Assembly: GCF_958979055.1 (NCBI RefSeq)
Contig: NC_084899.1
Location: 570,501 to 634,500, forward strand
Direction of reading: 5' to 3'
Source: Alnus glutinosa
Taxonomy: Eukaryota; Streptophyta; Magnoliopsida; Fagales; Betulaceae
Length of the DNA: 64,000 bases
Positions 55,086 to 64,000 of this stretch are shown here, piece by piece. A model generated the notes under the pieces. The model saw only the letters and a list, made by a program, of their open reading frames with translations, was not told where the DNA came from and ran no database searches. The first letter of the stretch is position 1. Every line of letters begins with the position of its first letter. Made by a program: the position numbers and the translations under genes.

Positions 55086-55626
55086 CTAGAGATGCCAAAA
55101 GCAAAAACATACCAGAAAAATGAAATCAGAGCGAAAAAATAAGTAGAAAACACATGGTCAACGGATGCAGAAGTCAACAGTGCTGACATGGCACTAGCTG
55201 ACGTGGCACAGCAGAGGTTTGGTGCGTGAGTTGCATGCGCGAAGGGTGGCGGCGCGTGGGTGCGTGAACCAGAGGGCCGAATATTTGACCGGCGCGTGGA
55301 GGCGCGTCTGCCGTCTGATGGAGATTTTCTCGGTGGCCCTGAGCAGCTAGGAGGCTGGGCTATCGATCTGGGCGGCAACGAGAGTGATCGGACGGCGGTA
55401 TCGATGGCGGAACGGCAGAAACCACTGGCAGCGGTAGAATCTTCAGGCGGCACTTGTGGGAGCGTGGAGGCTCCGATTTGGCTGTTCTCGACGGCTCTGG
55501 CACGGTTGTCTCCCAAGTTTTCAATTGGTATATGAACCAGCTCGAAACAAGGAATGGGAGAAGGAAAACCGAGGAAGACAGAGCGATGAGGAATGGCGGC
55601 ACCGGAAAAGTTCTGGGAAGAGGCCG

Positions 55627-55634
<8 letters not shown>

Positions 55635-55659
<25 letters not shown>
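55635..55659. repeat. (TA)n in copia 5' leader
   Basis: A short TA dinucleotide tract between the primer-binding site and the gag start. Confidence 0.9.
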
Positions 55660-55661
<2 letters not shown>

Positions 55662-55814
55662 GTGATTCAAAACCTGTGCTTTGATACCATGTTGAGAGAA
55701 AAGTATTATATTGAATCACACGTAAGCTGTACATGAGAGGCCTATATATATAGGCTAGTAATGAAAGAAATATACATAACAAAACCCATGTGGGACAATA
55801 TATATATACATAAT

Positions 55815-55815
55815 C

Positions 55816-55886
<71 letters not shown>
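55815..55886. repeat. (AT)n-(GT)n compound microsatellite
   Basis: AT repeats pass directly into a GT run of about 50 bp at the outer end of the right copia LTR, where the expected LTR end (CTAACA) is missing. Confidence 0.95.
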
Positions 55887-55887
<1 letters not shown>

Positions 55888-56120
55888 CTAAGCTCTTTTT
55901 AGAGCATTCACATCAACAACCTCAATTGCTGCTTTTCTTCCTCAAATGTAATAAAAATTCAAAAAAACTACAAAAGAATGAAAAGATCATTTGTACATAG
56001 TAGATTCTCTATAAGAGCACTAGAAATTTTTCCTTATAACTTATTTTCTTTCTTAAATATACGAAAAATCTCAAAAAATTCACAAAAATTTACCTCCAGC
56101 AGCTTCAAAAAAATCACAAA

Positions 56121-56124
<4 letters not shown>

Positions 56125-56175
<51 letters not shown>
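56125..56175. repeat. (AT)n microsatellite
   Basis: About 50 bp of pure AT dinucleotide in intergenic DNA. Confidence 0.95.
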
Positions 56176-56176
<1 letters not shown>

Positions 56177-56404
56177 GATGCAGTTGACTGCACGTCGATA
56201 GTCCAGCCAAATAGACATTTTGAGAGATAAAGAAATAAGCAGAGGTGACTCATCCAAGGTGCTAGCAAAAAAACACTCTGATGACTAATGGAAAGCTATA
56301 ACATTAGGAAGGACTTAGGAATTTACCTATTTATAAGAAATGAGGTATAGCAAAATATGGGTCACGTGGCACCGTCTAGTTGAGAAACATCCTGTAAGTA
56401 CAAA

Positions 56405-56645
56405 TTGCTCTCCTTTGGGCATCTGACATCTTGTCAGTATATACAGATTGTCTCGCCTGGGCATCCGACATCTCCAATACAGACTATCCCACTTGGGCGT
56501 TCGACATTCTGTCAGTACATATCGATCTCTCCTGGGCATCTGACATTTTGTCATTATATACGGACCGTCTCGCCTGAGCATCTGACATCCTTAATATGGA
56601 CTATCTTGCCTGATGTTCGACGTCCTATCAGTTTTTTCTGACGTA
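56405..56645. repeat. Degenerate minisatellite, about five units
   Basis: Units containing GGGCATCTGACATCTTGTCA and TATATACAGATTGTCTCGCC recur about five times with drift over 240 bp. Its low-GC flanks and lack of ends give no clue to an element. Confidence 0.65.
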
Positions 56646-56827
56646 GTACCGAGGCCTACTTGGGCACTTGATAAATGGTATCACCATTAATAAAATTTTG
56701 CTTGGCCAAAAAAAAGAAAAAGAGAAAGTATGGTATTTGGCACATTTTTTGAGTACCTGTTTATCCAGGTTAAAACGTGCGTAATTAACATATATACTAA
56801 TTAATCATTTGACTGGAACTGCTAACT

Positions 56828-56888
56828 TGATTCTGGACCCATTAACATGTGAAGCAAGAACTTTGATGCCTCTTCAGCAAAACCCTGC
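56828..56888 (-). pseudogene. Fragment of strictosidine-synthase-like exon 3
   Basis: On the minus strand CAGGG followed by GAAGAGGCATCAAAGTTC and CTTGCTTCACATGTTAATGG aligns with exon 3 of the gene at 47968-47901 (GAAGATGGCGTCACAGTTC, CTTGCTTCGCATTTCAACGG). The acceptor-like CAG is kept. No other exon is seen nearby, so it is a relic of a duplicated gene copy. Confidence 0.6.
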
Positions 56889-58070
56889 AAATCACATCTT
56901 GAACAGAGTATATATTGTACGTCGTCCACAAAGAATGGCGTAGTTCTCCTTTAACCAAGACATGCTATAGATACAGTCAACTCAATGGGGCCTTGTTAAT
57001 GTGTTTTTCAATCAACTTTTAATAGAATATGTAAACTATTTTTAGTGTTTTGTCATATTATAAATCTTGAAAAATTACATAAAAATAATCTCAAATGGAT
57101 AACTTAGACTAAAATTATTACAAAAGCATCTGGCAAGGCAATAATTTCGCCTTGCAACGGAAATGATCAGATGTCTTACAATCGGGATGTCTGAATTGCA
57201 CAGGAGACTGCAAAAGCCTAGGGTGTATGGCCCAACTGTCCGGATAGGTGGGCGTCGCAGCGCCCTTTCTTATGGCAGTACAATTCGAACACCCCAATTA
57301 TAGAGCGTTATTACAAGCAAACTAATGGCACCATTACTATTGTTGCTGGCACCAGACTTACTCTGGTTTCAATTTACACACTGTTTTACACAATGGTTTT
57401 GTGTAAATTGCTTTAGCTATTTACACCTCCACAATGAATTTGCCAAACAAAACACTATCCCTGCTCATCAAGAAGACAAGAACTTTAGCTATTAACATTT
57501 AAGCCTCACATTCTTGTGACAGTCAAAAATTTCGTGGCAACAGGTTTTCCACAGTCCAAGCAGAGCTGCATTATCTATTATATAAGGCCAAGAATGATTG
57601 GGGTTTTCAGGTACCACACCTAAACAGAGACTTCTAATATCAAGACCTTCACACTCATAAAACCGCCATGATCCAATATCCAAGTAAAATCCCTCCCTCT
57701 TTACTGACCAGGTTCTTCTGCAGTTTATAAATTCACGTGGCATATTATATTTTATGAAAATAAGTGTCACGTAAATTGTTACGGAAGAGTTTATATTTAG
57801 TAATTGACGTGGTAAATATTAACGTTAAAGAGATTGTCGTAGTACCTTAATTAACAACAGTCTTACCAACCCTGGTTTAAAAGTGAAATTATCAATCACA
57901 GAACCCCATATATAGTAACATTTTTATTAGCATATCGGACATAAACCCACAAAAAAAAAATATATGGTAATATTTGTTCTCTCCCCTGCCCCTCTAAGAA
58001 CAGTCCCATAGATATACATATAGAGGCTGAGAGAGAGACAGAGAGACAATTCAATGTTCTGCCATGACCA
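56889..58070. other. Intergenic region upstream of the DUF1677 gene
   Basis: No coding exon, RNA gene or bounded element was recognised. The last 150 bp carry TATA-like stretches (CATATATAG at 57908 and GATATACATATAG at 58011) and a GA-rich leader just before the start codon, which fit a promoter and 5' UTR. Confidence 0.45.
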
Positions 58071-58523
58071 ATGGCTATCACAGGCTCCGAGACTCATTCA
58101 ACCAACACCAAAGTCCCTCCTCCAATGGAAGTCTTGTCGGTAAAATGTGACTCTTGCGGGTTCACGGAGGAGTGTACCCCTGCATACATTCTTCGCGTCC
58201 GTGACAGGTACCAAGGCCGATGGATATGTGGCCTTTGCGTTGAAGCCGTGAAAGACGAGGTGCTGAGATCAGACAGGCTCATCTCCACCGAGGAAGCGCT
58301 CAACCGCCACATCACTTTCTACAAGAAGTTCAGATCCTCGCGTTCTCTGAAAGAAGCGGAGCCTGAGCACCCTATCTCTGCCATGGGCAGGCTTCTCAGG
58401 CGAAGCTTGGACTGCCCAAGACCGCTCCGCTCCAGTTCCAGCACTGATTTGCATGTGGCTCAAAGGGTTCCTAGTTCGGGTCTGCTTCGGTCCGGAAGTT
58501 GTGTCTCTTCTCTGTCCCGTTAA
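58071..58523 (+). CDS. DUF1677 family protein
   Basis: A single exon of 150 codons. The DUF1677 core lies at residues 22-80: SVKCDSCGFTEECTPAYI, then GRWICGLCVEAVKDEV, with Cys at 26, 29, 35, 53 and 56 that could bind a metal. A Ser/Arg-rich tail follows (GRLLRRSLDCPRP, ending GSCVSSLSR). Family members are small plant proteins of unknown function, usually intronless. The start at 58071 is chosen because the ATG at 58064 opens a different, short frame; M19 (MEVLSVKC) is an alternative start. The length is normal for the family. Confidence 0.9.
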   Translation: MAITGSETHSTNTKVPPPMEVLSVKCDSCGFTEECTPAYILRVRDRYQGRWICGLCVEAVKDEVLRSDRLISTEEALNRHITFYKKFRSSRSLKEAEPEHPISAMGRLLRRSLDCPRPLRSSSSTDLHVAQRVPSSGLLRSGSCVSSLSR

Positions 58524-60776
58524 TGGGTTATTGTAATTTGACAGTTGTAAGGTAAATATGAAGCAGGGGAAATCTGTTTTTGTTTTTTTTTTTTTTTGTT
58601 GCTCTAATGGCTTTGTCAAAGTGGTATGGTTTTTAGAAAATGGATGCTGATTCTCATAAGATTTAATTTCCTTGACTTTTCATTTTATGTATATAATATT
58701 TTTGATAGACCAGTCACCAGTGCTAAATCTCTGAGTTTTTCTGTTATTTATCTCTTCCTTTTTTCTGTTCTCTCATACACTGTAGAAGACAGGGTAAGGT
58801 CCACAATTGAATTGCCCTATTGCCTTTTCGGACATCTGTGAGATTTGATGGTATATAGTATATACAATCTTTTAGACTCTTCCATAAACAGGAGAGCTTC
58901 TAGTTTTTTGGCTACCAAATCCATGGAGGAGAAAATAGTGGAGTTCACTTTTTGGTGGCCACTCAAAACATTCCTTGAGTTGATTTCTCACGTCTTGGCT
59001 GCATGTGTAGAAGGAAAAAAAAGAAAGTAAAAAAGGAATCTTACCGCATTCAATTTTTATGGTTTTGGTGGTAAATAGCTGGTTCTGAGTCAATTTTCAG
59101 CGTGGCCAGTTGTGTGAAATGGCGTTTATATGGAAGGTACTCATACAAGGAAATAGTGCAGAATATGGTAAATGCAAGCAAATTGTGACACGGAATGAAG
59201 AAGTTGCAGAGAAAATTCCGGAAAACAGAGACGGCAATGGGGCTACCAGTGACTAGAGCAGTTCAAGCTCAGATGAATAGTTTCAAGATAGAATTTTTGT
59301 CATAATAATATCTCATGCAGCAAAATCTGGGACGCCCATCACACTTTCCTCGCACAGTAATCACTCAACTTGTTTTCTATTTTTACTTTTTTACTTTTCA
59401 AAAACACCCAACATCCCGCTCTCTAAAACATTCCTTGCTTTATTAAAATAATAATAATCTTATATTTATTTCTTATTTTATCTCGTCTTTTCTCTTTCAC
59501 TCCATATTTGGAGATCAACTGTAGTAAATTCCACAATTACTGAAGCAATAACTATGGGAATGCTGTTAAGACTCTCCTAGACAGAAGCTTCATGATATGT
59601 CAATTATTTTTTTTTAGGATGATAATAAGAAATAAACAGAACAGAAATACAAGGAGAGCAAAGAGGAAGTGTCAACAAAGGGGATCCTTTCCAGTTTCCA
59701 CTATCAAGTGGAAGGTCCAATCAAGCAAAATATCAAAAGAGAAAATCTAGATATATACAAATGGTCCATTTGGCTAAGTTGTGAACGCATAATTTAGACT
59801 CTCATGTCTTTGACATGTTGTTTGGCATGGCTAGCGTGAACTTGCAGATTTATCAAATCTGACAAAGAAAACATGGGACATTTATTGATACAGAATCTAT
59901 TCGGTTCGATTAGATCTAAGGTTTGTTGTCATGTGTTTATTGAGATCGTGCACATTTGTACCGGCTTGCCCAAATGCCAATTTATGTAGCACTGCAATTT
60001 CCTAGGAGAATTCTCCCGCCCACGGATTTCCCTCCGATCGTGGTTTGGATAGAAACTTCACATGTTAGTTTAATAGATTTGATAGATTTGATGGAAAATA
60101 TATATATATATATCTGATTTAATTTGGAGGAAAATTTTTTCACATCATGGGCCAACAAGTACTTGCTTAGAAGTTGTTTACCAAACCCATAGTAAGATCC
60201 TAATGGTAAATCGAAGTCCACTCTATTGGAAAAACCAAGCAATTTAAGCCAATGAGGCAGGGCTTTGAAGGGGCACCGTCTCAAGAGGAAGCGAAAGGGT
60301 AATAATTAAAAGGGTTTTTACCGTCTCCAGTGACCCCACGTTTTTACCGTAAAGGGACAACACAAAGACACATGATGTACTTTTGCCTTTTGGCTTTTAC
60401 CAAAAGGAAAAAATTTTGCAGAAGCCTCTTATTTTAAGGATGAGTAGAGCTATCTTATCTGAGATTGAAGTATTGAACCACATGAGCAGCTGTCAAACAA
60501 TTTTCATGGTTGTCCCATTTTCCAAATAGACCGCTGGAATTATTCTAAAAACTGCTTTTATTTTTAGAACTAGAAATAAGACCAGTTCTATATCAAACAT
60601 CTGAAATCTCCTTGTTTGTCTGTTTTTTTTTTTTTTTTGGAACTAATTAAAATTGGCAGAAGGAGAGGCACGAGCTTGACAGCAGATTTTGTTGAAAGTA
60701 TCTGGAGCCTCCATGTGAAACAGAGATACCATGTCATGGCAGACAGCAACTGCTTCCTCACTGAGAAGCCTACTAA
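58524..60776. other. Intergenic region between the DUF1677 gene and ALDH7B
   Basis: The left part is the 3' flank of the DUF1677 gene and the right part (about 60640-60776) the likely 3' UTR of the aldehyde dehydrogenase. A 100-codon minus frame (60284-59982) has no known domain and crosses an AT repeat, so it is not called. No mobile element with clear ends was seen. Confidence 0.5.
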
Positions 60777-63618
60777 TTAGCCAAAATTGATCCCCTGAGC
60801 CAACGGTAGTTCGCTTCCATAATTGATTGTACTGCCAAGGACAAGAATAGTTAAGTCATTCATTCTGAAAAATGCAACAGACCGATCAAAAGTTTCAGGG
60901 GCACACGTCCAAGCAAATCAATATGTTGAGTAAAATATTACCATGTTGAGCGCCGCATGTATTGCTTCCAGGAGTCGCTTCCTGCTTCACGACCCCCACC
61001 AGTTGCCTTTTCGCCACCAAAAGCACCACCAATCTCAGCTCCATTTGTAGGTATGTTTACATTTACTATACCACAATCGCTGCCGTGTGGCCTACATAAT
61101 ATACCCAAACGCATGAACACATGGTACATACTACAAACAAGAGAGATAATACAGAACTATAACAGACTTTTACATTTAATAGAATTCCCAGCGACATTCT
61201 TTACTCTTAACACTGTTTAATGAGGTTATTATAGCATTAAACTATACGTCTCTAGTTTTAAGTTCGAGGGCATAACTATATAAATCTTCCAAACACACAC
61301 CAAAGATCAATTTCTGAGCACTCACCCAATCCATTTAAACATAACTTCAGGCCTGCGAGTGAATATTGAACTACTCAGTCCTTGTGGTACAGAATTGTTC
61401 ATTTCAATGGCTTCTTGTCGAGTCTGTGCAAGTTTTCCAATGCAAAATTGTAAGTTTGATCCGAGAAGAAACCCAAACAAAATCATGTATGCAAATGGAT
61501 GGAATATCATGAATAAACTACCTTAAATTTCATAACATATAGAACTGGACCAAACAATTCTTCTTTCACTACAGAAGCATCAGGAGAGATCTCGACAATC
61601 GTGGGCTGTACAAAATTTCCATCTGACTCTATAACTGATCCACCTATCAGGATTTTTCCTCCCTGATTATACAAATATCAAGTAGTTATGTGAACAATAA
61701 ACACTAGAGTACATTAAATACTGCCAAAGAATTGGAGATACTAACAATAGTAGATTACAAGAGACACAAGACATGCCTGAGACTTTATGCTTGAAATCCC
61801 TTTCTCAAAGTTGTCCCTGGAGGCCTGAGTATGTAATGGTCCAACCAGAGTTCCTTTCTCCAAAGGGTCCCCAATTTTGACTTGCTTGTAAACTTCGATT
61901 AGTTGATCCAATACCTTTTGATAAATGCTTTCATGCAGAAACTACACCAAGTAAGCGAAGAAAATTGCTGTTAAGACTTAACTCTATGACCATGTTGGAA
62001 CTATGTCATCAGAATCATAAATAGAAATATATTACCAGTCTACGGCATGTTGTGCAGCGCTGACCAGCCGTACCAACAGCTGCAAACAAAATAGAACGCA
62101 CAGCCAGCACGATATCGGCATCATCCATGACAATTATGGCATTGTTCCCACTTAATTCAAGCAAGCATTTACCAAATCTTTCATTTACCGTTTGTTGGAC
62201 CATCAAACCTACCTATACTTGGGAAGGACAAAATGAGGATGAGCGTAAAAATTCTAACCTAAAAAATTAATTTAAATAGATCATACAAAGCTCTTAAACG
62301 GATGGCAGACAAAGTTTTCCCTTTCTTCCTGTGGGAGTTGAGAGTGGGGGGGAGGGGGGAGGACAGATGACTACATGGTCATTACACTCGTATGTAATTG
62401 CCACTCATCAAAGATATGACTGCATATGCATAAATAACATGTGCGCTTGTTTTAGTAGGGCATCAGACTTTGCAAGGAATAGCTCTTTTACACCAAGAGT
62501 AATTTTTTGGGTAAAGTCCACAAATGTAATATTCTTGTATTTTTCTAATGGTTTTCTGTGAATTATGAATGGAAATGTGGATTGAACAGAAGAATAGAGA
62601 ATGGAAAATATGAACTGATATTGAGATAGAGACTGGTTCAAGCCCAATCACAAGCTCCAAAGTGTAAAAGGTTACAAAATGATTTCTGATATTTTTCATA
62701 CCCTTTCTAGAAAGCCCAATGGCTTATATAGCCTTACAATCGCTGGGCCTAGCCCACTTATTTGCAACTAACTCCAGCTGGCCTTCTAACAACCAAGTCT
62801 AGCTGGCTTAACAGAATACAACTAGCCCAACTAATTATAGCTGGCCTAACAACTTCTACCACACGTGTGTTTTATACTTCACCCAACAACACGTGTTCTC
62901 TTATTCCTTCCACGCACACACTTCTATGTTTCTTCTTAGTTCTTCTAGTTTCTTCTCACTTAGTTTCCCACACACACACCTCCATGTTTCTCCGTATATC
63001 GTTTTTTTTTTATTTAAAAAAAAAAAAAAATTGTTTTTTTATTTAAAAAAAAAAAAAATTGTTTTTTTTTAAATTGTTTTATTTTTTAAATTTATAGGAA
63101 CATTTGTCTTATTAAAAAAATTATAAGGTCATTTTTGTCTTTTTCCTGGCCTTGGGGGGGACATTGACAACTTTTTGGTAGTTTAGAAAAGACATTGTCA
63201 ATTGAGTGGTAGTTAGAGGGGGGGTATGGAGACTTTTCCCTAATTTTTTTTTTTTAAAAAAAGGCATTAGTAAATCATAAAGGTTTCTTGGTTCAAATTT
63301 TTTACATGAAATTCATTTCAGCCTCATCTCACACAAAAATTCATGTTTTCACTCTTCAAGAATGGATGAACTTCGTATTTATATTGTATATTTCATAAAA
63401 ACATGATGCTTATGGCACAAGCATATCACCAATCTACCTTTGAACTTCCAGTGAAGGAGACCAGCGCTATGCGTGCATCTTTCGCTATTGCTTGACCAAT
63501 TTCAGCACCTCCACAGAAAGAGGTGAATATCGCACCTGGCAAGTTGTTCTTCTCAAAAACCTCCGCCACAAGCCTTGTCACGGCAATAGTTATCAATGGA
63601 GTTGTTGGAGCACCCTTC
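60777..63618 (-). CDS. ALDH7B4: Aldehyde dehydrogenase family 7 (antiquitin type), partial
   Basis: Seven 3' exons (63618-63438, 62212-62036, 61941-61777, 61662-61522, 61423-61326, 61091-60942, 60831-60777) join in frame and the 5' part lies beyond the right edge. ALDH7 enzymes oxidise aminoadipate semialdehyde and other aldehydes with NAD+ and respond to drought and salt stress in plants. Visible landmarks: [10 protein letters not shown] (NAD-binding turn), LLELSGNN with the general-base Glu, [10 protein letters not shown] with the catalytic Cys, [11 protein letters not shown], and the family C-terminus ending GINFG. The intron after exon 61941-61777 begins with GC. The 1.2-kb intron 62213-63437 carries repetitive filler. 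The first exon in view starts inside a Trp codon, so an upstream exon is certain. Confidence 0.92.
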
Positions 63619-64000
63619 CTAAAGTGCATCACATTGCAAGTAATTAGTCTTGTAATCTATGTAAGTGAATATAGCAGAACATACTGCTGTACTCAACGGA
63701 AAGGAGCTGATGATATTGGAAAGTGAACTTTAAATAAGGTTACAACTATAGGGATGCTAGATATATTGAGCAGAATTAAATAGCTCTCTAAAACAGCCGC
63801 TTTTTCTTCTCTCGAAAATGAAGAAAAAACTTCATAAGATCATACTTTAGTTGGTCATGGCAATAAATAACTAAGGATGGCTTAGGCTGAAAGGGGAAAA
63901 GAGGGGGGCGGGACTCCAAAGTTTATGATATCTTCAAGAGAAAAGAAGAAACAGAAAAACTCGAAAATGGCAAATACTGGATATAATGTTAGAGTTATGA

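Larger units (their letters stand above)
49846..55820 (-). mobile_element. Ty1-copia LTR retrotransposon
   Basis: The right (5') LTR is about 55690-55820 and starts TGTTGAGAGAAAAGTATTAT as read on the plus strand. The left (3') LTR is split: a 22-bp start at 49846-49867, about 1 kb of foreign sequence, then the remainder at 50875-50988 ending TCTAACA. The primer site GCTTTGATACCA (55678-55689, complementary to the initiator tRNA-Met 3' end) and a G-rich polypurine tract (50989-51004 on the minus strand) fit. LTRs of about 135 bp are short for copia. The order gag, protease, integrase, RT and RNase H is that of Ty1-copia. The outer edge of the right LTR is eroded into an AT/GT microsatellite. 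Confidence 0.88.

Noticed and set aside
59982..60284. A 100-codon minus-strand frame
   Set aside because: No known domain, crosses an AT repeat, and has no splice or promoter support.
62590..62960. Possible solo LTR in an ALDH7B intron (TATA-like GGCTTATATAGCC, many short repeats)
   Set aside because: No convincing TG...CA ends or target duplication could be found by eye, so it is left as unresolved repetitive filler.
63000..63250. Possible MITE in the same ALDH7B intron (poly-T/poly-A rich, GACATTGACAA and GACATTGTCAA motifs)
   Set aside because: Ends could not be defined; low complexity explains most of it.

Overview
The window is nuclear DNA of a eudicot plant. It has AT-rich intergenic DNA, GT-AG introns, plant-specific gene families (trichome-birefringence-like, DUF1677, plant RecQ3) and a dense load of plant transposons. 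The style and sequence of the LINEs and the long introns would fit a woody eudicot such as a member of the Fagales, but that placement is a guess; no species-diagnostic sequence was seen.

Seven host genes can be traced, and every exon phase checks. (1) 312-9198, minus: a von Willebrand factor A / inter-alpha-trypsin-inhibitor-heavy-chain-like protein, 3' end outside the window. (2) 10735-14974, minus: a TBL14-16-type O-acetyltransferase, complete in 5 coding exons. (3) 17509-31388, plus: methylthioribose-1-phosphate isomerase (MTNA, methionine salvage), 9 coding exons swollen by two opposite LINEs. (4) 37884-46050, plus: RecQ helicase of the RECQL3 type, 19 coding exons including inferred micro-exons of 8 and 4 nt. 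(5) 46335-48542, minus: strictosidine-synthase-like / adipocyte plasma membrane-associated-like protein, 6 exons, convergent with RECQL3. (6) 58071-58523, plus: a single-exon DUF1677 protein. (7) 60777-63618 and off the right edge, minus: ALDH7B (antiquitin-type aldehyde dehydrogenase), 3' part. These are unrelated housekeeping and cell-wall genes; there is no sign of a gene cluster with a shared pathway.

Mobile DNA fills most of the rest. There is a foldback Mutator-like element with about 1.5-kb arms (2396-6527) in an intron of gene 1. A LINE family ending in TACTTATC-poly(A) has left insertions of 25 bp, 281 bp, 3.2 kb and 6.2 kb, each with target-site duplications. A 4.9-kb non-autonomous CACTA element (31802-36733) carries two opposed arrays of telomere-like repeats. 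A palindromic, rearranged Cassandra-type TRIM (39225-40365), with 5S-rRNA-like LTRs, contains a complete initiator tRNA-Met copy including CCA. A Ty1-copia element (49846-55820) has a gag-pol frame intact except for nine in-frame stops. Small foldback and hAT-like MITEs and long AT, CT, GT and G tracts make up the remainder.

The observations most worth following are the 4-nt micro-exon inside helicase motif V of RECQL3, the captured primer tRNA in the Cassandra palindrome, the opposed LINEs that bracket MTNA exons 5-6, and the CACTA element with telomere-like arms. I found no CRISPR array, no bacterial-type operon and no clearly new multigene system.
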